This document shows, piece after piece, positions 26,414 through 34,980 of a DNA stretch of 64,000 nucleotides (positions are counted from its first letter, which is position 1; every line of letters begins with the position of its first letter). The notes under the pieces were generated by a model. The model did not search any database, was not told the DNA's origin, and saw only the letters and a list, made by a program, of their open reading frames with translations. The translations under genes were made by a program, and so were the position numbers. The stretch is from Nocardia arizonensis (GTDB lineage Bacteria > Actinomycetota > Actinomycetes > Mycobacteriales > Mycobacteriaceae): assembly GCF_001310275.1 (NCBI RefSeq), contig NZ_LGYZ01000088.1, positions 1-64,000 on the forward strand. The letters run 5' to 3'.

Positions 26414-27163
26414 ATGTCCACCCGCTTGGCGTGTGTCGTCTTCGACGCAGACCGGCCCAGGTCGGTAGCGGGATTCTGGGCGGAGCTGCTCGGCTGGACG
26501 GTGACCCTGGATCGACCCGACGAGGTCGATGTCGCGGCACACGACCCCGACGGCCTCGAGATCGCCCTCACCTTCCTGCCCGCCGATCAGGCCAAGCACG
26601 GCAAGAACCGCATCCACCTCGACCTGGCCAGCCGGTCGCTCGACCATCAGCGGGTCCAGGTGGACCGGGCGCTGTCACTTGGCGCGCGCCGGGTCGATAT
26701 CGGTCAGGGTTCGGTGCCATGGGCGGTGCTCGCCGACCCGGAGGGCAACGAGTTCTGCGTGCTGGAACCGCGCGAACAGTACGTCGACACCGGCGCCATC
26801 GCGGCCATCGTGATCGACACGCACGATCCGCTGCGTCTGGCCTCGTTCTGGGCGACGGCCTCGGGCTGGCCGCTGAGCCACGACTCGACCGATGCCGCGG
26901 GATTGCGTTCGGCCACCGGATTGGGCTGCTGGCTGGAGTTCGTGCGCACCCACGAGACCAAATGCCGCCGCAACCGCCTGCGTCTGGACCTGACCGCCTT
27001 CCCCGCCGACGATCCGTTGCACGAGGTGGCACGCCTGCGGGCGGCGGGCGCGACACCGCTCGCCGAGGGCAGTCTCGGCGCGGCTTCCGGACTCCCGCTG
27101 GCCGATCCCGAGGCCAACGAATTCTGTCTGCTCCGCGCGGCCCCCGACTATCTGGTCATCTGA
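26414..27163 (+). CDS. Two-module VOC family protein
   Basis: The 249-residue protein contains two tandem VOC modules: residues 1-125 (LACVVFDADRPRSVAGFWAE to ADPEGNEFCVLEP) and 130-249 (IVIDTHDPLRLASFWATASG to ADPEANEFCLLRA). The matching DPEGNEFC/DPEANEFC ends show internal duplication. This arrangement is common in uncharacterised actinobacterial glyoxalase-superfamily proteins; no substrate is evident. The ATG at 26414 was preferred over a TTG two codons earlier. Confidence 0.8.
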   Translation: MSTRLACVVFDADRPRSVAGFWAELLGWTVTLDRPDEVDVAAHDPDGLEIALTFLPADQAKHGKNRIHLDLASRSLDHQRVQVDRALSLGARRVDIGQGSVPWAVLADPEGNEFCVLEPREQYVDTGAIAAIVIDTHDPLRLASFWATASGWPLSHDSTDAAGLRSATGLGCWLEFVRTHETKCRRNRLRLDLTAFPADDPLHEVARLRAAGATPLAEGSLGAASGLPLADPEANEFCLLRAAPDYLVI

Positions 27164-27245
27164 CGCGAACCGCGGGGACCTCTTGCCGCCGGAACCGACG
27201 AATTAGCATGTCGCTCATGCGGTACCCGACCAACGCCCTGATCCC

Positions 27246-28988
27246 GTGACGGCCGTCGACGCCATCGTCCTGGCGGGCGGACTGGCGCGCCGCATGGGCG
27301 GCATCGACAAACCCGGCCTCGTCATCGGCGGGCGATCCCTGCTCGCGACGGCGCTGGCGGCGGTCGCGGGCTGCGCGCGCACGGTGGTGGTCGGCCCGCA
27401 CCGCCCCGACCTCGACACCGCGATCCGACAGACCCGCGAGCGGCCGCCGGGTTCGGGTCCGGTGGCCGCGATCGAGGCCGGACTGCGGGCCCTCGACGCC
27501 GATCCCGCCCCGCTGGTGGTGATTCTGGCCGCCGATATGCCCTTCCTCACAGCCGCGGCGATCACGCGACTGCGCGACCGGCAGGCCGAATCCGGCGCCG
27601 ACGCCGTCTTCGCCGCCGACGACGCGGGCAGACCGCAGTATCTGGTCGGCCTGTGGCGGCGCGACGCGCTCGTCGGCGCCCTGGAGAAGCTCGCGTCGCC
27701 GGTCGATCAGCCGATGAAGGCGCTGGTGCCCGCCGATACCGTACTGGTCGAGGTCGCGGGTGTCACCGATGTGGACACCGAAGACCAAGTGCGCGCGGCA
27801 CGGACGGCCACGGGTGAACCGCCGTCCCCCCTGACCCTGGAACAGGCAAGACAGGTCCTGCGCGACGAACTGACCCGGCTCACCCCGTACCGCGCCGAGT
27901 TGCGGTCGGCGCGCGGGGCCACCCTGGCGGAGCCGTTGACGGCGGCAGGCCCGTTGCCACGCTTCGATGTCTCCGCGATGGACGGCTACGCGGTCGCGGG
28001 CGAGGGTCCGTGGCGATTGCGCGCCGATATCGGCTACGCGGGCGGGCGGCGCGCGTCCGGTCTGCTGACCGGTGAGGCCGTGCGCATCGCCACCGGCGCG
28101 CACGTACCCGTCGGCGCGAGCGGTGTGCTGCGCGACGAATTCGCCGAGATCGACGTCGACGGCGTCCTGCACCGTCTTCCCGATACCCCGCACCGCGACG
28201 ACATCCGCAGACAGGGCGAGGAACGAGTGCCGGGTGATCCCGTGGCGCCCGCGGGCCTGCCGGTGACCTCCGCGCTCATCTCCGCGGCGGCCAGCGTCGA
28301 GGTCACCGACGCTCTGGTGCGTGGTCCGGTGCGGGCGCGAATCGTCATGACAGGGGACGAGATTCGCGGCGAGGGTCCACTGCGCACCGGGCAGATCCGC
28401 GACTCGATCGGACCGATACTGCCCAACATGCTGTCCCACTACGGGATTCGCACCGAGGATCGGGTTCACCTGCGCGATACAGCGCACGGCTTCGATGAGA
28501 TCCTCTCCGCCACCGACGATGTGGATCTGCTCGTGGTGGTCGGCGCGACCGGCGGCGGGGCCGCCGACCAACTCCGCGGCGCGGTCGCGCGCTCCGGCGC
28601 GAGGGTCCCGGTGCCACGGCTGCGGTTGCGGCCCGGCGGGTCGACCCTGGTCGCCGAGCTGACCCGCGGTACCACCGTCCTCGGGCTGCCCGGCAATCCG
28701 TTCGCGGCGCTGGCGATCCTGATGGCGCTGGCCGACGCCCTGGTCGCGGGCCGAACCGGTGCGTCCGCGCGCAGGCCGCTGACCGGTCCGCTGCACAATG
28801 CCGCTGCCGTCGCGGGTCCGGTCGCCCGGATCGTGCCCGCCCGGATGGCCCCGGAGGGCGGCTGGATCGGCGACCGGCACGTCCACACCGCCCATCTCGG
28901 CGGTCTGGTCGATCGCGACGGTCTCGTCGTGGTTCCCGCCGACGCCGAGGACGGCGTCATCGTGGAATTCCTGCCGCTACCGGCCTGA
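27246..28988 (+). CDS. mobA/moeA: Fused molybdenum cofactor enzyme: MobA-like plus MoeA-like
   Basis: One 580-residue frame joins two normally separate enzymes. Residues 1-190 are a MobA-type nucleotidyltransferase (IVLAGGLARRMGGIDKP, later LAADMPFLTAA), which attaches a nucleotide to molybdopterin. Residues 195-580 are a MoeA-type molybdenum insertase (RFDVSAMDGYAVAG, IATGAHVPVGA, MTGDEI, GQIRDSIGPILPNM, LGLPGNPFAAL). Both halves keep their signature motifs, so the fusion looks functional and would channel the last steps of cofactor assembly. The GTG at 27246 has no clear ribosome site; a 13-codon frame (27208-27249) overlaps it and may couple translation. Confidence 0.9.
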   Translation: MTAVDAIVLAGGLARRMGGIDKPGLVIGGRSLLATALAAVAGCARTVVVGPHRPDLDTAIRQTRERPPGSGPVAAIEAGLRALDADPAPLVVILAADMPFLTAAAITRLRDRQAESGADAVFAADDAGRPQYLVGLWRRDALVGALEKLASPVDQPMKALVPADTVLVEVAGVTDVDTEDQVRAARTATGEPPSPLTLEQARQVLRDELTRLTPYRAELRSARGATLAEPLTAAGPLPRFDVSAMDGYAVAGEGPWRLRADIGYAGGRRASGLLTGEAVRIATGAHVPVGASGVLRDEFAEIDVDGVLHRLPDTPHRDDIRRQGEERVPGDPVAPAGLPVTSALISAAASVEVTDALVRGPVRARIVMTGDEIRGEGPLRTGQIRDSIGPILPNMLSHYGIRTEDRVHLRDTAHGFDEILSATDDVDLLVVVGATGGGAADQLRGAVARSGARVPVPRLRLRPGGSTLVAELTRGTTVLGLPGNPFAALAILMALADALVAGRTGASARRPLTGPLHNAAAVAGPVARIVPARMAPEGGWIGDRHVHTAHLGGLVDRDGLVVVPADAEDGVIVEFLPLPA

Positions 28989-29104
28989 ATATCGCCCCGA
29001 TTTCGAAATAGGCAATTCCGCTTCCGATCGCAAGAGCGGATCGCTATTGTGTTGGTGTTAGGCGAATACACATCACTTCTCACTTCGGAAAGGACCGAGT
29101 GAAG

Positions 29105-29278
29105 ATGGCTGAAAAGTCGAAGAAGACGCCTAAGAAAATGCCCAAGCAGATGCCGAGGCAGCAGCAACAGCAGCGCCAGGAGCAGGGCACTGGCCGTGCG
29201 GGCTCATCCGAGAACCAGCAGATGGACGGCCGTTCGTCCACGGAGCGCGACTCGGAGCGCCGCTCGGGCCGCAACTGA
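29105..29278 (+). CDS. Small basic, glutamine-rich protein (57 aa)
   Basis: This frame reads MAEKSKKTPKKMPKQMPRQQ onward, with a Lys/Met/Pro N-terminus, a run of glutamines, and a Ser/Arg/Asp-rich C-terminus ending RRSGRN. AAGGA lies ten bases upstream, a GTG two codons earlier is possible, and a strong hairpin follows the stop. It stands alone with its own 116-bp upstream region. It is too polar for a membrane protein and looks disordered; nucleic-acid binding is conceivable from its charge, but no family is recognised. Confidence 0.6.
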   Translation: MAEKSKKTPKKMPKQMPRQQQQQRQEQGTGRAGSSENQQMDGRSSTERDSERRSGRN

Positions 29279-29290
29279 TCGAGCGTGCTC

Positions 29291-29322
29291 CGCGACCGCC
29301 GGTGTCGGTGCCGGCGGTCGCG
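29291..29322 (+). terminator. Terminator hairpin after the small protein gene
   Basis: CGCGACCGCCGG (29291-29302) pairs perfectly with CCGGCGGTCGCG (29311-29322) around an 8-base loop, 13 bp after the stop codon. The T tract is poor (GCATGTTC), common in high-GC actinobacteria. Confidence 0.65.
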
Positions 29323-29638
29323 GCATGTTCTCCCCGCTTTTCCACCGAATAATCGGTGAATCCGTGAATATCCACGCACTGCGGAGCAATTACCGCGCGG
29401 TGTGTAGAATTTCGCCGCGCAATTTCTCGAAGCGCACCGGTAGACCGAATACCGAACACCGAATCGCCCCGGTCGCCCGGGTTTCCCGCCGCCGCGCGGA
29501 CTCCGCCGGCACCGCACCGCCGCCACCACCGGGTGGCCCGGAACCCCATGACCCGCCAGGTAATTGGCGCACCGACGGGACGGGGCTAGGTTCGGTGACA
29601 CCGCCGACTCCGGCGGAAGCGAGGAACGGAGAATTCCC
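29323..29638. other. Gene-free interval before the DUF1330 gene
   Basis: This interval carries an AT-richer patch (about 29340-29440) with a 10-bp palindrome ACCGCGCGGT (29392-29401) beside a TAGAAT hexamer (29405-29410). It may hold a promoter, but no convincing -35 is seen and no open frame has coding character. Confidence 0.4.
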
Positions 29639-29980
29639 ATGCCCGCCTACGGATTCGCCCATCTGCACACCCGCCGTCCGCATCGCGACATCCTCGAATA
29701 CCTCGAGCGCGTCCAGGACACCCTGAACCCCTTCGACGGCCGCTTCCTCGTGCACGGTCCGCCGACGGAGGTGGTGGAGGGCCGGTGGCCGGGCAGTATG
29801 GTCCTGATCGAGTTCCCCGACCTGGAGCGCGCCCGGACCTGGTACCACTCGCCCGCGTATCAGGCGATCCTCGCCCTGCGCACCGATCACATCGACGGCG
29901 ATGTCGTGCTGGTCGAGGGCGTCGGCCCGGACTACCACCCGCGCGAGCGCGCCGAGTCGCTGCGCGCGCAGACGCCCTAG
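29639..29980 (+). CDS. DUF1330 family protein
   Basis: This 113-residue protein fits the DUF1330 ferredoxin-like fold: a central strand pair (GRFLVHGPPTEVVEG, then SMVLIEFPDLERARTWYHS) and PAYQAILALR typical of the family, which is related to dimeric alpha-beta barrel proteins. Its function is unknown. The ATG at 29639 follows GAGGAACGGAG. It lies 89 bp upstream of the methionine salvage operon on the same strand, and may share its transcript, but a link to methionine salvage is not established. Confidence 0.8.
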   Translation: MPAYGFAHLHTRRPHRDILEYLERVQDTLNPFDGRFLVHGPPTEVVEGRWPGSMVLIEFPDLERARTWYHSPAYQAILALRTDHIDGDVVLVEGVGPDYHPRERAESLRAQTP

Positions 29981-30069
29981 CTCACCCGGCCGACTTTTCG
30001 GCGGCGCCGCCGGTCGGATACCGTTCACCAGGCACGATGCATGTGATCTCGCGGCAAAGGATGCGCCCG

Positions 30070-31716
30070 ATGGACGATAGTTCCCTGATCTGGGACGACG
30101 GCGTCCTGCTCACCATCGACCAGCGCGGCCTGCCGCACGAGGCACGGCGACTGCGGCTCGGGACGGTCGACGAGATCATCGAGGCCATCGCCACCCTGGC
30201 AATTCGGGGCGCACCCGCCATCGGCATCGCGGGCGCGTTCGGCGTGGTCATCGCCGCCCGCGCGCACACCGCCGCCGACGGGGTGCTCGACCTCGCGGCG
30301 GTCGAAGCCGAGGCCGCGCGCATCATCGCGGTCCGGCCCACCGCCGTCAATCTGGCATGGGCGGTGCGCCGCGCCACCGCCGCGGCCGCCCGCGGCGCGG
30401 ACGCCGCACTCGCCGAAACCCTCGACATGCTCGCCGAGGACGGCAGGGTGAACCGGGCCGCCGCGACCAACGCCGCCGACCTGGTGCGGGAACTGCTCGG
30501 CGACCGCCCGGTGCGCGCCCTCACCCACTGCAATACCGGCCGCCTCGCCACCAGTGCCTTCGGCACCGCCATCGGCGCGCTGCGGGTGCTGTTCGAACGG
30601 GGCGCGCTCGCGGAGGTGTTGGTCGACGAGACCCGTCCGCTGTTGCAGGGCGCGCGGCTGACCGCGTGGGAACTGGCCGAGGCCGGTATCCCGCACCGGC
30701 TGACCATCGACTCCGCGGCGGCGTGGGCGATGGCCACCGGACAGGTCGACTGCGTGCTGGTCGGGGCGGACCGCATCACCGCCAACGGCGATGTCGCCAA
30801 CAAGATCGGCACCTACATGCTGGCACTGGCCGCGCGCCACCACGGCATACCGTTCATCGTGGTCGCCCCGGAGTCGACCCGCGACACGGCGATGGCGACC
30901 GGTGCGCAGATCGTGGTCGAGCGGCGCGGCGCGGCGGAGGTGTCCGGTTTCGCCGGGGTCGCGACCGCGCCCGCGGGCACCGAGGTCTTCAATCCGGCCT
31001 TCGACGTGACACCGGCCGCGCTGGTGACCGCGATCGTCACCGAGGCGGGCGTGGTCTATCGGGAAGGCGGCGCGGGCGCGGCCATCGCCGAGGTGGCGCG
31101 CGAGCTCTACCGCAACGGCTGGATGCCGGGGACCGCGGGCAATATCTCAGTGCGGCAGGGCGATTCGGCGCTCATCACCGGAAGCGGCCTGTCCAAGGGC
31201 GAACTCGGCGCGGCCGATATGGTTACCGTGCGCGTCGCCGATTCCGCACCGGTCAGCGCGCAGGCGCGCCGCCCTTCGGCCGAGACCACCATCCACACCG
31301 CCGTCTACCGCCGCACCGACGCCGCCGCCGTCGTGCACGTGCACCCGCCTTACGCGACCACGCTGTGCACGCTCGCGGGCGAACCCGACCGCGTCACCAC
31401 CGTGCGGATCGGCGACTACGAACTGATCAAGGGCCTGGGCGTGGCCGATCCGAGCGTGATCGACATCCCGATCTTCCCCAATTGGCGCGAGGTCGCGCGC
31501 ATCGGCGCGGACGTAGAGCGGTACCTGACAGAATATCCGTACGCGCCACCGGTTTTCGGCATCGCGGGGCATGGCGTCACGACGTGGGGCGACACTCTCG
31601 CCCAGGCGCGTGACCGCGCCGAATGCCTCGAGGCGTTGTGCGAGCTGGTGACGCGCACCGGACGCCGCGGTGCGTTCGCCGCCGAAGCCGAGCTCGTCGA
31701 GATCGGACGGCTGTGA
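30070..31716 (+). CDS. mtnA/mtnB: Fused MtnA-MtnB: methylthioribose-1-P isomerase and methylthioribulose-1-P dehydratase
   Basis: One 548-residue frame contains two consecutive enzymes of methionine salvage. Residues 1-335 are MtnA, with ALTHCNTGRLAT carrying the catalytic Cys and GADRITANGDVANKIGT the catalytic Asp. Residues 345-548 are MtnB, a class II aldolase-fold dehydratase with the zinc-binding HVHPPYATTL and a further His in GIAGHGVTTWGD. Fusion lets the ketose product pass directly to dehydration. The ATG at 30070 has AAAGGA eight bases upstream; ATGs at 30037 and 30061 are alternatives. mtnD and mtnC follow on the same strand. Confidence 0.92.
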   Translation: MDDSSLIWDDGVLLTIDQRGLPHEARRLRLGTVDEIIEAIATLAIRGAPAIGIAGAFGVVIAARAHTAADGVLDLAAVEAEAARIIAVRPTAVNLAWAVRRATAAAARGADAALAETLDMLAEDGRVNRAAATNAADLVRELLGDRPVRALTHCNTGRLATSAFGTAIGALRVLFERGALAEVLVDETRPLLQGARLTAWELAEAGIPHRLTIDSAAAWAMATGQVDCVLVGADRITANGDVANKIGTYMLALAARHHGIPFIVVAPESTRDTAMATGAQIVVERRGAAEVSGFAGVATAPAGTEVFNPAFDVTPAALVTAIVTEAGVVYREGGAGAAIAEVARELYRNGWMPGTAGNISVRQGDSALITGSGLSKGELGAADMVTVRVADSAPVSAQARRPSAETTIHTAVYRRTDAAAVVHVHPPYATTLCTLAGEPDRVTTVRIGDYELIKGLGVADPSVIDIPIFPNWREVARIGADVERYLTEYPYAPPVFGIAGHGVTTWGDTLAQARDRAECLEALCELVTRTGRRGAFAAEAELVEIGRL

Positions 31717-31747
31717 CGCCGGGTGAACGATGACGCCGAGTGAACGA
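31714..31747 (+). repeat. 17-bp tandem direct repeat between mtnA/mtnB and mtnD
   Basis: TGACGCCGGGTGAACGA (31714-31730) is followed at once by TGACGCCGAGTGAACGA (31731-31747), 16 of 17 bases identical. The first unit begins with the stop codon of the upstream gene. It looks like a recent local duplication in the intercistronic gap. Confidence 0.8.
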
Positions 31748-31763
31748 TGACGAGGGGTAGGAA

Positions 31764-32339
31764 ATGACACTGCTGCAAGTGATGGCCGCCGACGACGCCG
31801 CCGAGGTCAGGGTGCGTACCACCGACGACGCGGTGATCACCGCGGAATTGGCGAGGCACGGTATCGCATTCGATCGCTGGCCGGTCGTGGCAGAAGCCGC
31901 GGCGCTGCCGTCGGAGGAACTGCTGGCGCGGTACGCCGACCAGGTCGCGCTGCTGAACGAATCGGGACGCTACAAGCACATCGATATCGCGCGCATCCAC
32001 CCCGACGACGCCGATCCGCAGTGGCCCGCCCGCGCGAAGGGCGCCCGGGAGAAGTTTCTCGACGAACATCGCCACGCCGAGGACGAGGTGCGCTACTTCG
32101 CGGCGGGGCGCGGCTGCTTCTATCTGCGTCTCGGCGCCGAGGTGCTGGCCGTGGTGTGCGAGGGCGGTGACCTGCTGTCGGTGCCCGCGGGCACGCCGCA
32201 CTGGTTCGATATGGGCGAGCGGCCCGATTTCATCGCCATCCGCTTCTTCGAGGAGGAGGACGGCTGGGTCGGCGATTTCACCGGTGACGCGATCAGCGGG
32301 GGTTTCCCGTCGCTGGACGATTTGCTGACCGCGCCGTGA
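31764..32339 (+). CDS. mtnD: Acireductone dioxygenase MtnD
   Basis: The 191-residue cupin has the metal-binding signature DEHRHAEDEVRYF (two His and a Glu) and the fourth ligand His in PAGTPHWFDMG. It oxidises the acireductone of the salvage pathway to 2-keto-4-methylthiobutyrate when iron is bound; a nickel form gives an off-pathway product. It starts 47 bp after mtnA/mtnB with AGGAA before the ATG. Its stop overlaps the mtnC start by four bases (GTGA), showing translational coupling. Confidence 0.94.
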   Translation: MTLLQVMAADDAAEVRVRTTDDAVITAELARHGIAFDRWPVVAEAAALPSEELLARYADQVALLNESGRYKHIDIARIHPDDADPQWPARAKGAREKFLDEHRHAEDEVRYFAAGRGCFYLRLGAEVLAVVCEGGDLLSVPAGTPHWFDMGERPDFIAIRFFEEEDGWVGDFTGDAISGGFPSLDDLLTAP

Positions 32340-33019
32340 TCCACGCCGTCGTCATTGATATCGAGGGAACAACCAGTCCGACCAGTTCGGTTCGGGAGAA
32401 TCTGTACGACTACACCCGCGAACGCCTGCCGCGGTGGCTGGCCGACAACCGCGACGCCGCCGCCGAACCCGTGCTCACCGGCACCAGGGAATTGGCGCGG
32501 CGCCCCGATGCCGATATCGCCGAGGTGGCCGCGATCCTGCGCGAATGGCTCGATTCGGATGTCAAGGCCGAACCGCTGAAGACCGCGCAGGGCCTGATCT
32601 GCGCCGAGGGATTCCGGTCCGGCGCACTGCACGGGGAATTCTTCCCCGATGTCGCGCCCGCGTTGACCGCGTGGCACGCGGCCGGGCTGCGACTGTACGT
32701 GTACTCGTCGGGTTCGGTGCGCAATCAACGGGACTGGTTCGAATTCGCCCGCGGCGGCGACCTGTCCGCGCTGATCAGCGGTCACTTCGACTTGGCGACA
32801 TCCGGTCCGAAACGCGAATCCGCCTCTTACACGGCGATCGCCGCGGACATCGGTGTGCCCGCATCGGAGATCCTGTTCCTGTCCGACCATTCGGATGAAC
32901 TCGACGCCGCCGTCGCCGCGGGCTGGTCGGTCCTCGGCGTGCACCGGCCCGGCGAACCGAATGCGCCGCGCCCACCGCACCGGTGGGTGGAGTCGTTCGC
33001 GCTGGTCGACCCGCTCTGA
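32336..33019 (+). CDS. mtnC: Enolase-phosphatase E1 MtnC
   Basis: This 227-residue HAD-superfamily enzyme has the nucleophile motif VIDIEGTTSPTS, motif II VYSSGSVRNQR, the motif III Lys in SGPKRESASY, and motif IV LFLSDHSDELDAA. It both enolises and dephosphorylates the diketo intermediate to make acireductone for MtnD. The GTG start lies inside the mtnD stop. It ends the operon, 10 bp from a convergent gene. No mtnK, mtnP or aminotransferase gene for the pathway is in this window. Confidence 0.93.
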   Translation: MIHAVVIDIEGTTSPTSSVRENLYDYTRERLPRWLADNRDAAAEPVLTGTRELARRPDADIAEVAAILREWLDSDVKAEPLKTAQGLICAEGFRSGALHGEFFPDVAPALTAWHAAGLRLYVYSSGSVRNQRDWFEFARGGDLSALISGHFDLATSGPKRESASYTAIAADIGVPASEILFLSDHSDELDAAVAAGWSVLGVHRPGEPNAPRPPHRWVESFALVDPL

Positions 33020-33029
33020 CCCGCGCGGA

Positions 33030-33941
33030 CTACGCCCGGCTCGCCCCGACCGGCGTGCGCGCCGCGCCGAGCCGACCGTATTGGACGCCGGCGAAGATGC
33101 GGCGCGCGTGCACCGCGACCGGGCTGGTCGACCACGGCGCCAGGGCCGTCGTGAACATCAGCTCGCACCAGGACAGCGCCGGGACGTCTCCGGCGGCGAG
33201 CGTCGCGATGAGCGACATCTCGATATCGTGTCCGCCCCATGCCGCGAGCAGCCAGGCCGCGTCGAGACGTCCGAGGAATTCCTCGGCGTCCTCGGGCGGA
33301 CCGTGTGGGGTGTCGACGGCCAGATGCACAACGGCCGCGATGGCGTGCCGCATCCGCGCGTCCAGGCCGACCGCGTCGTGCAGCAGCAGGGCTTCGAGCG
33401 CGGCGCGGAGTTCCACACCGGAGTCCGTAGATATAGTGCGCGTCATCGGAAACCTTTCCTTCGAATTGTCGTGCGTCGCCGCGGGTCGGAGGTGGCGACG
33501 CTGCTCGCCCTCCGAAGGTTCGGCGTCGACCAGACAGACCAGCGCTCCCGGATTCCAATCGAGCCTGCCGAAGACCTGGCACCAGTCCACGGCGGGGTTG
33601 TCCTCGGACACTTCGAGGTCGAGCGCGAGACCCGACAGCGAAGCAGTGCACGCCAAGGTCACCGCGTCCAGTTCGGGTTCGGTGACGGTGAGATGCAGTG
33701 TGGCCTCGCGATGTCCCGAATCGGCTCGCGCGCGCCCGGCCAGCCAGACGGCCCTGGCGGCGGCGGCCATCGCACCGGCGAAGCGGTCGCCGCGCGGATG
33801 ATCGCTGTCGTTGTCCAGGAACGGTCCGTACCAGATCGCACGCCCCTCGTCACCGCAGACCGCGAAGGTTCCGTGCCCGCAGTCGGCCGCCGCGGCCAGC
33901 GTGATGTGAGGTACCGATTCGAGCTGGTCGATCATGCGCAT
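33030..33941 (-). CDS. Hypothetical protein, two regions
   Basis: This 303-residue soluble protein was not matched confidently to a family; the C-terminal half faintly resembles DUF4192-type actinobacterial proteins. The N-terminal part opens MRMIDQLESVPHITLAAAAD with a following Cys/Gly/His patch (DCGHGTFAVCGDEG). The C-terminal part is helical and begins at an internal ATG (MTRTISTDSGVE, near 33446) preceded by GAAGGAAAGG, a strong ribosome site inside the frame. It could therefore be made as two products. It has no signal peptide or membrane helix and is convergent with mtnC. Confidence 0.6.
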   Translation of the reverse strand: MRMIDQLESVPHITLAAAADCGHGTFAVCGDEGRAIWYGPFLDNDSDHPRGDRFAGAMAAAARAVWLAGRARADSGHREATLHLTVTEPELDAVTLACTASLSGLALDLEVSEDNPAVDWCQVFGRLDWNPGALVCLVDAEPSEGEQRRHLRPAATHDNSKERFPMTRTISTDSGVELRAALEALLLHDAVGLDARMRHAIAAVVHLAVDTPHGPPEDAEEFLGRLDAAWLLAAWGGHDIEMSLIATLAAGDVPALSWCELMFTTALAPWSTSPVAVHARRIFAGVQYGRLGAARTPVGASRA

Positions 33942-34164
33942 TCACTCCCCGCAATGTTTCCGCAATCCACCTGGTCCAGTTCACCGAATCACAGTTGTCT
34001 CGGTTCGACATCGAATCTGTGATAAATGGATCAAATACGTTACTACGGAGGTTGTCCAGGCAATGTCGGTGATGGCGCGGGCCCTGTCAGGTACGTGCAC
34101 CGGCCAGGGCAACCCTTCGCTTCTCGAAGCGCCGAATGCGACAGCATATCGTGGGCAAGCGAAT

Positions 34165-34980
34165 TCACGCGCGCACATCCCCGACCGCCCCACGTTCGCC
34201 TGTTCGTATGCCGAGGAAGAATTGAACCCGTCCGGGATGGCTGCCCGAATCCACCCGGAACATCTGCACGTCGAGTTCGAAGCGCGCACCGGTATCAGGA
34301 TCGCACAGTTGCATGAGCGGGCTGTCGCGACCGTAAGCGGTACCGCCCGCGGCCCACATGTCGCAGAATTCCGGGAATTCTCCGAGCTCGCGCAGCAAGT
34401 CCGCGGACCAGCCGGTATCGCCGGACTGACCGATGAGTCCGCGCAGCCATTCGACGGTGCGCAGCGCCTCACGCTCCCACTCCACCATGATCCGCTTGGA
34501 GTCGGTGTCGCCGAAGAACCAGCGCAGCACGTTCCCCTCGGTCACCAGCCCGGGAAAGGCCGCCGCATAAGCGCCGTTCCAGGACAGCAGATTCCAGCGG
34601 GTGTCCAGGTAGCAGGCGGGATTCGGCTCGTGCATCCCCAAGGCGCGGCGCATGTCCTCGCCGATATCGGCCCGCAGTTCCTCGACGCTCGGATAGGTGT
34701 CCGCGGTGATACCGGCCAGGTCGAACAGATGTCTGCGTTCGGCGTCGGCCAGTGGCTCGACCCGGTCCAGATATCGAATCAGCGCGTCCACCACCGCCTT
34801 GGTGGGGTGATCACGATCGCCGCCCTCGAGATGGGTGATGTAACTGGCGCTCACCCCGGCGGCAAACGCCAGTTTCTCCCGCGATATACGCCGATCATCC
34901 CTGAGTCGGCGCAACAACCCCCCGAACGTGGGCGGCCGCAATAGATGCCCCGTCCCGGCATCTGTCGTTTTGCGTGGCAC
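34165..34980 (-). CDS. XRE-family regulator with MmyB-like ligand domain
   Basis: The 271-residue protein has an N-terminal helix-turn-helix (LRDDRRISREKLAFAAGVSA, then SYITHLEGGDRDHP) and a C-terminal domain with the MmyB hallmarks NPACYLDTRWNLLSWNGAYA and FPEFCDMWAA. MmyB-type regulators are thought to bind fatty-acid-like ligands and often neighbour oxidoreductases. The GTG at 34980 has GGGAG upstream. Its own upstream region is the long AT-richer interval 34981-35671, and the 223 bp downstream (33942-34164) hold no gene I can support. Confidence 0.87.
   Translation of the reverse strand: MPRKTTDAGTGHLLRPPTFGGLLRRLRDDRRISREKLAFAAGVSASYITHLEGGDRDHPTKAVVDALIRYLDRVEPLADAERRHLFDLAGITADTYPSVEELRADIGEDMRRALGMHEPNPACYLDTRWNLLSWNGAYAAAFPGLVTEGNVLRWFFGDTDSKRIMVEWEREALRTVEWLRGLIGQSGDTGWSADLLRELGEFPEFCDMWAAGGTAYGRDSPLMQLCDPDTGARFELDVQMFRVDSGSHPGRVQFFLGIRTGERGAVGDVRA

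Noticed and set aside
32853..34022. 389-codon plus-strand frame opposite the hypothetical gene at 33030-33941
   Set aside because: Arg-rich composition, overlaps mtnC in another frame, no ribosome site or recognisable domain.
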